Below, one piece after another: positions 1 through 11,625 of a stretch of 64,000 nucleotides of DNA; within the stretch, counting starts at the first letter, position 1; every line of letters begins with the position of its first letter. A model generated the notes under the pieces. The model worked only from the letters and a program-made list of their open reading frames with translations. It did no database searches and had not been told where the DNA came from. Where the stretch lies: contig NC_080577.1 in NCBI RefSeq assembly GCF_029962835.1, positions 9,028,501 to 9,092,500 on the forward strand. Direction: 5' to 3'. The position numbers and the translations under genes are program-made. Source of the stretch: Magnolia sinica (lineage: Eukaryota > Streptophyta > Magnoliopsida > Magnoliales > Magnoliaceae).

Positions 1-1562
1 GAGTGGCTACGTGGCCACCTCTCGTCTTCATTCCCTTCCGATGGACAATTAATCTCAGAAATATGAGCTGGTGGGGGCGACGCTCGAGGTGAAAAGGCCG
101 GACCACCTGTCGCGTAGGCAGCTCCTCTGGCTTGATGATCGGGTGAGAATGCTCCACACGTCTGACGTGAAGAGGGACGGCAGGTGGAAGCATTAATAGC
201 TACCTGTAACAACGCTGCCTTAGCATCCAGTACTATGCGGGAGTTCTGAAGGGGAAAACCTTCTTGCTCCACACCAGTGGGGATGTCGGAGACTGCTGGA
301 GGTTCCCTAGCTCGCCATAAGTCTCCCCATCTCGGGGATTGAGAGGATTTCTCCTCTTGCTGAATTGGGAGAGGGATCTCTTTGTCTTCGGCTATAATCG
401 TGATTTGAGGAGGGGTGATGACGCCTTTCTTCCTTCTGATCATCATCCTAGCAACGCCCATCTCCTCCCCGAGTTTTGTTTTTTGGTCTTACTCTATCAG
501 TTGCCCTAACTCGTTTGCCACTTGAATGAAAAAATCGTCGTACCAGAGTTCTAACGGGATCCCCCAAATTAGAATCCACACCTCCTTGTATCCAAATATG
601 GAAAATTCTTCCCAGCTGTGGACTGATCGAACAGGTCCGTCGTTATGTAGAGCTCTTGCAATCCTGAGGGTATCCGGATTCAGTCCCGGTGTGAGCTTGA
701 TCCAGAGTTCATTATACCCTATAGGCCTGATGGAGAATTGAGCAGATCGGATACGGCAGACGCTGTTTATCCATTCCTTGATCTGGGGAAGAGTAACCCC
801 TTCTCTCATGAGCAGTACCACGGAATCCTGCAGCTCCTTATATTGAGCTATGCGCTCTGCATTGATCGTGATCTTGTTTGCTTCCTTAGTATTAATTAAA
901 ACGTTCTTCCTTTCTCCTATGTTGTCGGTTACTATCTGGGCAGACGCTATTCCTTTCACGACGGCAGGCTTCGCTAGGGCATCCCAGTATGACTTTGCCC
1001 TTTGCATAGAGGAATTAATATCCGATTTGGGTTGGTTAATCGGTCCAGCTGATCTTGCTCTCATTGTAGGTCTCCTTTCACGAGGGAGGGCTTCTCTCGT
1101 TGTAGGTCTCCTTTCCGGCCCGAATCTGGCGCGTTGTACTAGCAGTTTTTCTCCACCGAAACTCTAGCCATGTAGCATGGAAACGGCTCGGGATAGCTCC
1201 TCCTCTGAGCTCATTCTGATCAGAGCAAAACCCCTGTATTCTCCATTAGTTTTGTCTCGGGGCATTATCACGTCCATTACTGCTCCTGCATGTCCAAAGA
1301 CCCTTTTGAGATTTAGCGGAAACCAACAAAGGGGGTAGCCCTTGACAAAGAGAGTTGGAAGAGAGTCGTAATGGGAGCTTCTTTTCCCCCGATCCGGTTT
1401 CTTTCGTCCTACCTGTATCCAGTCATCCATCTTCTTTCCCTGTATCCAGTCATCCATCTTCTTTCCCTTGTCCTTTCCTGCAATGTTTTCTACTGTTCCG
1501 ATCAATGCATTGCCGGAAGCGGTAGTCTTCTGTACCGCCTCCACACAGTGTTGTTGCCTCAA
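1..1562 (-). pseudogene. L1-type LINE ORF1 (RRM + DUF4283-like), broken, cut by the window edge
   Basis: Minus-strand reading frame of a plant L1 LINE ORF1, the nucleic-acid-binding protein of the element. An RRM-like segment lies at about 1164-1400 (LPTLFVKGYPLCWF, then GEYRGFALIRM as the RNP1-like stretch). A DUF4283-like segment lies at about 489-800, with IRPIGYNELWIKL and WGIPLELWYDDFF. The same motifs recur in the LINE at 22061-28229 ([34 protein letters not shown]), which supports the assignment. In-frame stops at 1164-1166 (TAG) and 489-491 (TAA) break the frame. The reading then continues to base 1, so ORF2 must lie outside the window if it exists. A 9-residue unit GKKMDDWIQ is repeated in tandem near the N-terminus. 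The 5' end on this strand is near 1571 and I did not find a target duplication. Confidence 0.8.
1417..1470 (-). repeat. 27-bp tandem duplication inside LINE ORF1
   Basis: Two adjacent copies of a 27-bp unit beginning tgtatccagtcatccatc on the plus strand. The copies appear identical and in frame, duplicating the nonapeptide GKKMDDWIQ on the minus strand. Boundaries are good to a few bases. Confidence 0.8.
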
Positions 1563-1571
1563 ACTAATTAA

Positions 1572-2660
1572 TGTATTCCAGGAGTAATGCTTTCTTGATA
1601 TAATATATAATAATCCAGAAAAACATAAACAATCAGAAAGACAGATTTCAATATGATTTAAAAGATAATGGACTTCATGACAGGAACCAGAAGAGTATAC
1701 ATCATCTCTACCCCTTTGTGGCTAAATTAATTATATAGAAGATTTCTCAAGCATATCTGTTGCGTACGGAAAATGGATGGTTGGTTGTACCTTGTGCACT
1801 GAACTAATGCAATTGTATTCAAACTGAGTGCATAATATTTAGAGTATATGTGATAATTATTTCATCAAACATTCCTAAATGCTTTGAAATTAGTCTCAAT
1901 TGACAGCTGGTTGAAGGGAAATTTTGAAAATAATAATAATAATAATATTTTTTACTAATTTTTAATTAAAAATGAATTTTATTTTCTGAAAATTGACAAG
2001 GACTTAACAAATCAGTAGATCAATCCTCATACATGCTTGATTTCATGTTTGGAGTGCAACATTGCAAGCAATTTGGGAGAAATTGGGGAAAATTTGAATT
2101 TTCCCCAAATTTTCCCAAACCGGACCACCTATACTCAAAATTTGAAATTAGAGTGTATGTGATGATCATTTCATCAAATACTCCTAATAATTCAAAATTA
2201 GTCTCAATTGACAGTTGGTTGAAGGAAAATTTAAAAAAAACAAAAACAAAAACAAAAACATGGAGAACATGAAGAACCAATGGATATCAAAATCAAAACT
2301 CCAACTCCATGATTTTTCATGCAAAATATGAAGAACTAGTGGATTTGTTACCATTTGGCACCGATTTAACATAATTCCAACAAAAAAAGGGGATCGAAAA
2401 TTGAAATTGCTCCCTAGGAACATGTGGGATATATCAACACTACTTGTGCGTTTCATATCCCACAGGTAGGATACAAGATATATCGTGGATATATCAGCCT
2501 ACATCGTCGATATTTTAAAAATTGGTCTAGACGTGTTCTACCATGTTTATAAGATAACAAACTTAAACAACTGTTAGTCTCAAATACACCAAACTAAAAC
2601 AACTGTTTGTCTCAAAAATTCAGGATAAAGGGAGCAGAATAAAACACCATAGTTCATATG
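1572..2660. other. AT-rich spacer with a diverged direct repeat
   Basis: No gene is visible. A direct repeat of about 85-95 bp occurs at about 1842-1930 and 2151-2240; the shared core includes attagtctcaattgacag. Copies differ by scattered substitutions and lie about 300 bp apart. Short A-rich runs follow both copies. Confidence 0.6.
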
Positions 2661-4300
2661 AGAACATGAAACAAAGCAAAATAAAATGTTGGACAAAAAC
2701 GCATCCTTTGCTTTTACGAGGATACCATGTCCTAGGAAATTCAATTTTCTCATTTCAAAAAATTATGGCCAAGTCTTCTAATGTCAGAATTGTATTCTCT
2801 GATGTCTTGAAGGTTGCGAACAAGGTAGCTGATTCCTTTGCAATGGCAGCCTTTCATTTTCCTCTTTAATGAAATTAGAGTCAGTGTTCTAAAAAGAAAA
2901 AGAAAAAGAAAAGAAAAAGAAAATGAGTGTTTGGAGTTTGGATGCTTTCAAGGATATTAAGATATTACATTCTTCAAATATTGCATCAATTTCATTTCTT
3001 TTAGTTAGTAACAAGTTCAATATCCTCTGGAAAATAATTCAGCAACTAAAATATTAAATCAATCACAATAATTCCATCACAAGCATAGACATTACGAGAT
3101 CTGAAATAGGGGTAAAGAAAACCAAGCATTCAATACACATTATGTGGATCACAGAAATCAGGAGGCAGACGGCTCCTCTACAGTGTCTTCAGAAGGATTG
3201 CCAAGGATTTTGAGCCCAACAAAGTGGAGTGGGTGTCTATGGTCTGGGATGGGATCTCCCCCATGAAAGCCAATGTGTTATGCTGGTTGATTTTCCTTAA
3301 CAAGGTGTTGATTGTGGATCATTTGCAACATAGAGGAATAACGATCCCCGACATGTGCATCATGTGTCAGGCAGAGCAATATATGTCACTCATCTGTCGA
3401 TTCATTGTTCTTCTGTTTAAAGATTATGGCAGCTATCTTCATGAAATTTGGTGTGAAGTGGGTGATGCCTGATTCAGTGACTGCTCTCTGTTCGAGTTGG
3501 AAAGTGGTCATGTGGGTCCTATCGGCAAATCTTGTGGAACTCATCTCTGAAAGAACTTCTATGGCGCATCAGGTCTGAAGAAATTCCAGGACTTAACATG
3601 GGATGGAAAAATTAAGGAGGGTGGTGTTTTGCATCATAATGTCCTTAGCTATGAACTGGAGTAGACGGGCCAGGGTGTTGACGGGTATGAACTGGAGTAA
3701 ACAGGCCAGGGTGTTGATGGGTATTCTTGTAGTGTTTTTGTCCTCCAATTGGGATGTGACCCTCATATGTGGTGACCTCCTGTGCAGGGTAGAGAAATGT
3801 GGAGGGCTCTGCCAACACATCACCTCAAGGTGAATTTTGATGCTTGTTCATTAGATGAACCTGGACATACGAGCATCACTGGTATTGCCAGAAGCTACAG
3901 GGAGGGGGGGCATCAAATTTGAGTTCCCAAGCCCTGGGGAGTTTGTAGACTCCTCTGGCTCCACCTTTGCGGAAGCTTCATCACTGATACATGGAACCAG
4001 GATAACGCCAAATCTCAACCTCAGCCCGATAATAATAGAGGGGGATTCCAAAAACTTCATCCAATGGATCAAGTCCAGCAGATTCTCATGGTTGTTGGCC
4101 AACATCTTAAAGGATAGTAGTGAATCGCTGGATGCCTCTTTTGTCCACGTGGTTCGAGTGGCTAATGATTAGGCTTGATGCTTTGGCCAAGGACCTGCTC
4201 AGAGCTCTTTTGGGATTTCAGATTGTGGTTAGCCGCATGTGTGTGTTGGGGGGGGGTTGGTGGAGTGGGCTTCTCTGTTTGCATGGGCAATGCTAGTTGC
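2660..4300 (+). pseudogene. Decayed LINE 3' part: zinc-binding and RNase H remnants
   Basis: Plus-strand fragments of a LINE ORF2 C-terminus. At 3224-3472 the frame reads MVWDGISPMKANVLCWL, then LQHRGITIPDMCIMCQ, the pattern of the reverse-transcriptase zinc-binding domain (zf-RVT). At 3855-4172 it reads IIIEGDSKNFIQWIKSSR and ends HVVRVAND, which matches plant LINE-associated RNase H (EGDS acidic residue, terminal RxAN-D). A short stretch at 2800-2860 (VLKVANKVADSFA) resembles the last RNase H motif of another copy. Many stops and frame changes make it non-functional. No 5' boundary or target duplication was found. Confidence 0.65.
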
Positions 4301-4762
4301 ATGACGTAGAGGATTTCTCCAATCCTCAAATTTCTGTTTTTGGCCATATCTACTTAAATCTTCAAGCTAATCTGTAATCTAATTACTAGAGCGAATATTT
4401 GATAGGTTTAGGATATCAATCTATGTCATTGTATCTGTAAACACTTTTAAGAAAACATTTTATATCTGTGAAGATATCAAAATAAAACAAGTACAAAACC
4501 AACACATTTATGGATGGGACTAATGTAAAGGAAGTTTGTTGGTGCTTATGAATGGTGCATTGTTTCGAAGTATTCATTATGAGCATCAACGTAGTCTACA
4601 GAAATACAGATCAGGAAGCCAATCCCTTTGTGGCATGCGTTGAAAAGACCTCAGCTGCATGTAACGGCGAGTATTGGTCAAGTTTGATGCTGCTCTTGCC
4701 TGCCAAAGAGGGAAGGGAAAAAAAAAAAAAAGATCTGCAAAGATTTTCTTCATTTTTTTTTC
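4301..4762. other. Spacer, no gene seen
   Basis: AT-rich sequence downstream of the LINE remnant, with an A15 run near 4719. It may include the LINE 3' UTR. I see no conserved coding sequence. Confidence 0.5.
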
Positions 4763-4773
4763 CCACTAAAGAA

Positions 4774-4932
4774 TTTTTTATTTTTTATTTTTGGGTTAGT
4801 TTGTTAGTGCACACCCATGTCAGTACACACACTCCATGTTAGCCACCCCCACTAGGGATCGATACCAAGACCTCAAGTGTCGAAACGAGGTATCTCCACT
4901 CAGTCTGCCAGTTGAGCTATGGATCTGGGTGT
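4774..4932 (-). mobile_element. tRNA-derived SINE, copy 1
   Basis: On the minus strand, a 159-bp element has an RNA polymerase III A-box-like stretch (TAGCTCAACTGG), a B-box-like stretch (GGTATCGATCC) and an A-rich tail. It is flanked by an exact 11-bp target duplication ccactaaagaa (4763-4773 and 4933-4943). The same sequence recurs at 34366 and 43713. Confidence 0.85.
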
Positions 4933-4943
4933 CCACTAAAGAA

Positions 4944-5537
4944 GCTTAATCAAGAGGTTTGTCTTTAATTTTGTAGGTAAGTAGTTTAAAATCCCTTACT
5001 CTGATGTAGTTGAAATTCTGGATCAACGATCTTCTTCCCAAGGTCACACTTCTGCACCAACTCACTTAAAGAGATATGTTCAGACACCCACCACTGGTAA
5101 CTCATGTTTTAGTTTTGTATTGCGTGGAATTATAGTGATCCATGTTTATGATAGATACTTCTGAGCATTGCACATGTTTCACCACTGGACATTTTCTGAA
5201 AGGCTTGTAGCATATGTTTGTTTATCTAATTATCCCATGCCATTTAAAATGTCTGGATGTTAGGTTGCTTCACATGGGTATGGATTACTAAGCAGAGCGA
5301 ATTTTGCAAGTAATAATAGAATACATACTTCATGCATGGTTTATTTGATTTGTTACTGGTTATTTAAAAGTGAAATGTCCTCATGGGATAATTTTTTCAA
5401 GGAATCACTTGTTTCAATGTATTTAAGGGCTAATGTGATCTGCTAAGATTATGGATTTAGTTCTACGTCATTGGGTCCTTGCCATTGGAGACACTTCTTA
5501 CTATATCATACACGCTATAAAGCTTTTGATATATATA
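4944..5537. other. AT-rich spacer, no gene seen
   Basis: No open frame of note and no recognisable domain. It ends in a short ATATATA run that abuts the MITE at 5538. Confidence 0.5.
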
Positions 5538-6283
5538 GGGGCTGTTTGATTTTTTAATTCCCCTTGTAATTCACTATTAGTGGATAATCATTATTTACAT
5601 TTGTAATTCGTGCACCCATTCCAAAGTGACGTTGACAGGCATGCTATTTGAACATGTTGTCTTGAAACTCGAGGTGGAAATGCACAAGAACTGTGGGACC
5701 CATCGTGAAGTATGTGACTTAACCACGCCATCCATTCCTTCCACCCACCCATTTTAGGACCTGAGGTGAAAAATGAGGCAGATCCAAAGCTCAAATGGAC
5801 TACACTATATAAAAGAGTGGAAATTGTATGCCTGCTGTTAAAAACTTCTTGGGGGGCCAGAAGTTTTGGATCAATTTGATATTTGTTTTTTCCCTTTATC
5901 CATGTCTGTGTGACCTTATGAACAGGTTGGATGACAAATAAACATCGATGTGGGCCCTACGAAGGAAACAATTTTCAAGGTGGACGTCTTTAGGGCCACT
6001 GTTTCCTGTAGTGTGGTCCATTTGAGCTTTGGATCTGCCTCATTTTTGGGCTCATAACCTAAATGTGCTGGTGAACCGGATGGATGGCGTGGATAAGTCA
6101 GATACATTACGTTGGGCCCCACAAATTTAAGTCAAACTCAACAACACCCTTTAGAGACCGGTTTTCAAGGTCGAAATGCTCATTGATTTCCATCTCATTC
6201 AAACACCCCCAAGAAGTTATTATTACCTACCTTCTTGTATTTGAAAGAGTATTTGAAAGGGTAAATCGAAATCAAACAGCCCC
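5538..6283. mobile_element. Fold-back MITE with GGGGCTGTTTGATTT ends
   Basis: Terminal inverted repeats: left ggggctgtttgattt, right aaatcaaacagcccc. ATA lies directly outside both ends (5535-5537 and 6284-6286), a possible 3-bp target duplication. Subterminal arms also pair: the stretch near 5760-5800 (gaggcagatccaaagctcaa) is the reverse complement of that near 6023-6043. No transposase is present. Confidence 0.75.
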
Positions 6284-7404
6284 ATAGAGAAAGGTTTCAA
6301 GTCCAACTGGTCAGACCACAAGTTACAGTCCACCCATGGATAACTTCCAACCTATTAAGTGCATGCAAAATCCAGTCCTTCCAATAGGTTGGTCCTACCA
6401 TGAGATCACCTAGTGAACAAATCAGTCCCATCAACTCATCAGGTGGAACTTACAATAGGAAGCAATATCTAGCCATTGATAAATATCAAAATACAAGTGT
6501 TGTGCACTTGTATGTTGATTGACATAATGTATGTTGTTTGCAAATGACATAGTTTTGATTGACATGACAAGGGAGGGCATAAACACAGCTAGATTTATGG
6601 AGAGTTGCTTTAGAATCTAGAGGATTTAGAATTAGTCGGACTAAAACAGAGTATATGGAGTGCAGTTTTAGTAACAATAGGAGTGGGAACTACAAATTAG
6701 TAAAGATTGTTGATCAAGAAGTTTCCCAAAATGACCACTTTCTGCATCTTGTGTTGATATGAGAGTGGAGGGATTGAGAAGAATGTTGCCATAGAATTCA
6801 AGCGGGGTGGAAGAAATGGAGATGTGCCTCTGGAGCTTTATTTGACCGTTGTGTACCACTCAAATTAAGAGGGAAATTTTATAGAATGGCTTTAAGACCA
6901 GTCATGCTTTATGGGACTGAATGCTTGGCAGTTGAAAGAACAACATGTCCATAGGATGTGTAGCTGAAATGAGGATGTTGAGGTGGATGAGTGGCAAGAT
7001 AAGGATAGAATTAGAAACGAATGCATTTGAGGGAATTTAAGAGTAGCACCAATAGGTAACAAGATGAGGGAAAGTAGATTTAGATGGTTTGGTCATGTGC
7101 AACAGAGACCAAGAACTACTAGTTAGGAGTGAGTTCGTACAAGTTGAAGGTCCTAAAAGGGCAAGGGGAAGGCCCAAAAGGACATGGGTGGAGGTAGTGA
7201 GTAAAGACTTGAAGACCTATGGTCTAACTGAAGTTATGGCCCTTGATCAGTGTTGTCATATGTGATCGCATATGCCATTTTGGAAGGATGGACTGCATAT
7301 GCCATGGTGGCATATCGGTTTTTGGACCGTTGGGCTTTACGTGGTTGCACAGAAAAGCATGCAACTGCATAAGCCATGATCATGTCATTATGTCATGACA
7401 TACT

Positions 7405-7523
7405 CAGTATGCGATAGCATAATGTCCCATTGGTTGGGACTTGGGACTAACGTTTTTTATTCTTCCATTTCTCTCCCTTTTCGCCTATAAATAGGCAGCA
7501 TGCGATGGCATAATGTTCCAAAG

Positions 7524-7592
<69 letters not shown>

Positions 7593-7632
7593 TTCCATTT
7601 GTCTCCCTTTTTGCCTACAAATAGGCACTCCC
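7405..7632 (+). repeat. Duplicated TATA-containing block around (TA)n
   Basis: Copy 1 (about 7405-7500) and copy 2 (about 7498-7632, interrupted by the TA array) share atgcgat(a/g)gcataatg and attcttccattt followed by tctcccttt and gcctataaataggca (caaataggca in copy 2). The TATA box could mark a former promoter, but no downstream gene is visible. Confidence 0.6.
7527..7590. repeat. (TA)n microsatellite
   Basis: Uninterrupted AT dinucleotides, about 32 units, inside the hAT element. Long YIYIYI reading frames across it are artefacts. Confidence 0.97.
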
Positions 7633-7646
7633 AGCCTCCCATTTTG

Positions 7647-7682
<36 letters not shown>

Positions 7683-8239
7683 GAACGCTCCCGCTCTTTC
7701 AAGTTTCAAGAATCAAGGTTCTCACTCGTTCAAGTAACAAGGCTAGAAGTCTCTCATCTACAATTGGTTGGGGATCAATGCGTATAGCCTATTTTTAATT
7801 TTTAAATTTTGAATTTTTATAATGTATTTCTACATGAATAAAATTTCTATGTTGTATTTTTCACATTCATTTGATTACTTGTTAGTGGACTTGTTATAAT
7901 CTAATAGTCTAATGGATGTAATAAATATAATAAAATTTTAATCAAATTAGTAATTAAAAATTAAAAAAAAAACATAAATTTTCTTTTTTTTCCCTTTATT
8001 TTTCATTTTATTTTTCATTTTTTCAAAAGCAAAAGAGTTCAAGGAGCTATGCGACCGCATATGCAATTATGTGATTGCATGTGCGCAGCCCCACTGGGTT
8101 GCACAGGATCGCTTATGTCATTTGGCAGCATTGCCCTTGATAGAGTGGAATGGTGGAAAAGGATTCATATAGCCAACCCCAATTAGTTGGGAATTTGGGA
8201 GAAGGTGTAGATCATGTGATGATGACAAGTTTGATGCAC

Positions 8240-8242
<3 letters not shown>

Positions 8243-8293
<51 letters not shown>
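8243..8293. repeat. (TA)n microsatellite
   Basis: About 25 AT units directly after the RTE LINE tail. Confidence 0.97.
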
Positions 8294-8295
<2 letters not shown>

Positions 8296-9554
8296 AGTTA
8301 ATCCTCCCGACATGCCTATTGAACTGGTTGGATTTCGTATACACATGAAAGGTTGGAAATTATCCACTGGGCCCACCGGTTGGACTTCTATACATACATA
8401 TCTATCATGGGACGTTAGCAACATCCCCAAAGATTTTAAACGACACATGGGACGCCCAATCATCAATCAGGACAGTTCAGTCAATAGTAACATTTGGAAC
8501 AAGCCCTAGTGCATGAATCACGATGATCGTATGATCCTAACATTATGAGTGAGACCAATTTGCAAGAACCACCTGATTTTTACAAGCCATTGATCATATG
8601 GTTAGAATCATCAAACCAAAGTGCTACTTTTGAATCATAAGCAATACAAAGTGGGATCTATTGAATAGATGGTTCTGGATGATGATTGAACCTATTTTGT
8701 TTACCCAGTCAATCCTTACTGTCCATTTTCCATGGTATTGTTCAGATGCTTTGGATCATCCAATTGGCGTGATTTTTGCAACATGGCTCATCCCTATTAG
8801 TATAAAAGAATGGACTGTTCAAATTGATTATTGGACATCCCGTGTGCCATTCAAAAGGTTTCATGACATTGCCAACATCCCCATGAAGGTGGGCATGTTA
8901 GTGTGCGTGCACACAGACAAATATATGAGGTCTGAAGTCCAACCGGCTGGACCATAATTCATGGTCCCCCCAGCAAACAGCTATCAACCTTTCATGAGCG
9001 TGTGACATCCAACCTATTCAATAGGTTGGCCCAATTATTAGTATTACCTTGTGCAAAGATCAGCAACATCTGCTCACAAAGTGGATGGCACTTGTATTTT
9101 GTTATTTATCAATGGAAAAATATTGTTTTATATGGTGTGGCCCACTTAATGAGTGGATTGGACTGATATTTTCTCAAGGATATGGTGGGGCCAACCTATT
9201 GAAAGGGTTGAACATCACACAAACATGATAGGTTGGAAGTTATTGACTGGGTGGACCATGAATTATGGTCCAAATGGTTGGAGTTGAGACCTACATATAT
9301 GTATTTCATTTCATGATCATCCTTATCACTGGCACCACCACCACCTCCTCCTAGGCCTTATCCCATCTTGGGAGATTCTCTCATCATCCAGGGACAAAAT
9401 TCTCTCTCACCAGATTAGTTCAGAGAGGTTGCTTGTATGGAGTTTGTATTTTTGTTGTCCTATGTTATGTTAGTCAATATCAATTGAACCTGTCCTGACT
9501 ATTCGTTCTTTGATCCCATTAAATGTTATTGCAGATCACTGACCGCGCATAGTA

Positions 9555-9556
<2 letters not shown>
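8294..9556. other. Repeat-derived spacer with inverted GGTTGGA modules
   Basis: No gene. The left part (8325-8395, ggttggaaattatccactgggc) and the right part (9215-9290, ggttggaagttattgactggg) carry the same module. Related fragments occur at 6300-6480 and 12360-12440. It is probably one or more old elements, and I could not set their ends. Confidence 0.5.

Positions 9557-9619
<63 letters not shown>
9557..9619. repeat. (TA)n microsatellite inside a palindrome
   Basis: About 31 TA units. The left flank gcgcatagtacc is the reverse complement of ggtactatgcgc on the right, so the array sits at the tip of an inverted repeat. Confidence 0.95.
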
Positions 9620-9621
<2 letters not shown>

Positions 9622-10126
9622 GAAAAGGTACTATGCGCTCGACCTCACAAGACCGTCCCATGAGGTCGAGTTGTGTGGGCCCCACCGTGATGCGTTTCGA
9701 ACATCTACCCCATCAGTCAGATGCACCATTCCATCGTGAGCCTAGGTCTCAAAAATCAAGTCAATCCGTAACTTGTGTGGGCCACACCACATACAGAAGT
9801 GGGGAGGGTAACCATTTTTTGGGCCCACTGAGATGTGGTTTGAAAATCCAGCCCATCCATTATGTGTGTCCCACTTGGATGAGGGTTCAGACCAAGTTTC
9901 AGCAGCATTCAAAACTCAGGTGGCCCCCACCAAGTGCTTTTTTATGTTTTAACGGTGTCTTCACATGATTTTAGATGGTATGGCCCAGCCGAGTTCCGTA
10001 TACGGCTGATTTTTGGGATATCCCATAATTTAGAGGGAACCCATCAAATGCACGGTGTTGATGGTCGACATGCATCACGGTGGGGCCCACACAGCTCGAC
10101 CTAATGGGAGCTTATCGTGAGGTCGA

Positions 10127-10130
<4 letters not shown>
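9620..10130. mobile_element. Inverted-repeat element A between two (TA)n arrays
   Basis: The left end has tgcgctcgacctcac, with a further ccatgaggtcgag and gtgtgggccccaccgtgatg. The right end has the reverse complement of these (catcacggtggggcccacac, then gtgaggtcgagcgca). Both ends merge into (TA)n. No transposase. The arrangement resembles TA-microsatellite-associated MITEs (Micron-like). The class is inferred. Confidence 0.7.

Positions 10131-10167
<37 letters not shown>
10131..10167. repeat. (TA)n microsatellite shared by elements A and B
   Basis: About 18 AT units lying between the right end of element A and the left end of element B. Confidence 0.97.
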
Positions 10168-10170
<3 letters not shown>

Positions 10171-10739
10171 TCCCGGTCTCCTGCGAACCATCCCGCAGGA
10201 TACCTTAGAGCGATCTGTTCTCACCGCAAAAAATCCCTGCGCTGGGCGCCGATTGGCTACTGACGAGTTGAGTAAGGAGACTGCTACTGAATTTATGTCC
10301 CCACCATGATATATGTCTTATATCCACACCGTCCATTCATCTGGAGAGATCATTTGAAATTGAAATTCAAAGAATGACTCACATCCAAAGCTCCAGTGGG
10401 CCCCACTACAGAAAACAGTGGGGAAGAGGCCACTGTTAAAAACTTCTAAAAGCCACAAAAAGTTTTCGATCAAGCCTATATTTATATTTTCCCTTCTTTA
10501 ATGTCTTTGTTAACTTTTGAACAGGTTGGATTTTGAAAAAACATCATGGTGGGCCTTAGAAAGTTTTCAACGGTGGGCATCAATCTTCCCGTTTTTTGTG
10601 GTGGGGTCCACTAAAGCTTTGGATCCGTCTCATTCTCTAGATAAGGACTTAAAATAATATCTCCAAATAGGTGGACGTTGTGGATACAACACATACATCA
10701 GGTCCACAGAACTTGGTGACGTCCCCTCCGTAGAGTGAG

Positions 10740-11280
10740 GTCCGGTGTTAGGACGCGGATTGCGTGGTGAGTAACTCATACGCTTAGTCGTACTGACTAA
10801 ACTCTGTGAGGTCGACCATGATTTACTTATTTTATCCACTCCGTCCATTCATTTTAACAGATAATTTTAGTACTTAGAACAAAACAATGAGGTATATCCA
10901 ATGTTAAAATAGACCACACCACAGGAAACAGTTAAATTGAATGTCTACCGTTGAAAAATAATTGGAGGGCCACATGAGTTTTGGATCAACTTTATATTTG
11001 TTTTTTCCCATCATCCATGTCTGTATGATCTTAAGAACAAGTTGGATGAAAAATAAACATAACTTTGGGGCCTAGAAAGGTTTCAACAGTGGAAATCATT
11101 ATCCCCACTATTTCCAGTGGTGTGATCCACTTGATCTTTGGATATGCATCAATTTTGGGCTCAACCCTTTAAATTAGTTGGAAAAACGGATGGACGACGT
11201 AGATAGACCACATACATTCAACGTGGGCCTAACTTTGTTTACTCGGTACGCCATGTGATTTCCTGGAACATATTGGCGTG
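10740..11280. mobile_element. Candidate fold-back element nested in element B
   Basis: Diverged inverted arms lie around 10740-10860 and 11170-11280, each with a cgtccat module followed by caggaaaca-type sequence. Ends and target duplication are not resolved. Confidence 0.4.
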
Positions 11281-11625
11281 GCTGGTGGTCGGTGCTCTAT
11301 GGGCCCCACTATGATGTATGTGTTTCATCTATTCCGTTCATCCATTTTTAAAGAAGGGAAAATATAAATGAAGCTTTATCGAAAACTTTTTGTAGCCTTT
11401 AGAAGTTTTTAAGGGTGGCATCACTCTCCCCACTGTTTTATCTAGTGGGGTCCACTGGAGCTTTGGATGTAACTCATTCTTTGAATTTCACACTAAAATG
11501 ATCTCTCCATATGGATGTACGGGATTGATACAAAACATATATTAAAGTGGGGCCACAAATTCAGTAACAGTCTGCTACTCAACCTGTCAGTAGCCAATCC
11601 GCGGCCGCTCAAGGGTCTCTTGCGG

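Larger units (their letters stand above)
7248..8133. mobile_element. Non-autonomous hAT element with 8-bp target duplication
   Basis: Ends are cagtgttgtcatatg on the left and catttggcagcattg on the right, imperfect inverted repeats (about 11 of 15). An exact 8-bp duplication cccttgat flanks them (7240-7247 and 8134-8141). Insertion into the RTE LINE is proved by the frame that resumes across it. The interior has no transposase. It contains a (TA)32 array (7527-7590), a CT array near 7652-7678, and two copies of a block with tctccctttt and a TATAAATAGGCA-like box. Confidence 0.85.
6500..8240 (+). mobile_element. RTE-type LINE tail (reverse transcriptase C-terminal half), interrupted
   Basis: Decayed plus-strand non-LTR retrotransposon, 5'-truncated near the reverse-transcriptase catalytic motif. 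MLFANDIVLID appears where family members have FADD, so one catalytic aspartate is an asparagine here. Later motifs include TRMRVEGL-like sequence, [38 protein letters not shown] and FRWFGHVQQRP, typical of the long C-terminal region of plant RTE-like LINEs. The frame carries many stops. A hAT element (7248-8133) splits it; after allowing for one copy of the 8-bp duplication the reading resumes as MALD / RVEWWKRIHIANPN. The tail runs into a (TA)n array near 8243. Confidence 0.75.

Noticed and set aside
7457..7787. Open frames with long YIYIYI or SLSLSL stretches (also at 8150-8509 and 12173-12451)
   Set aside because: They are translations of (TA)n and (CT)n microsatellites, without any domain.
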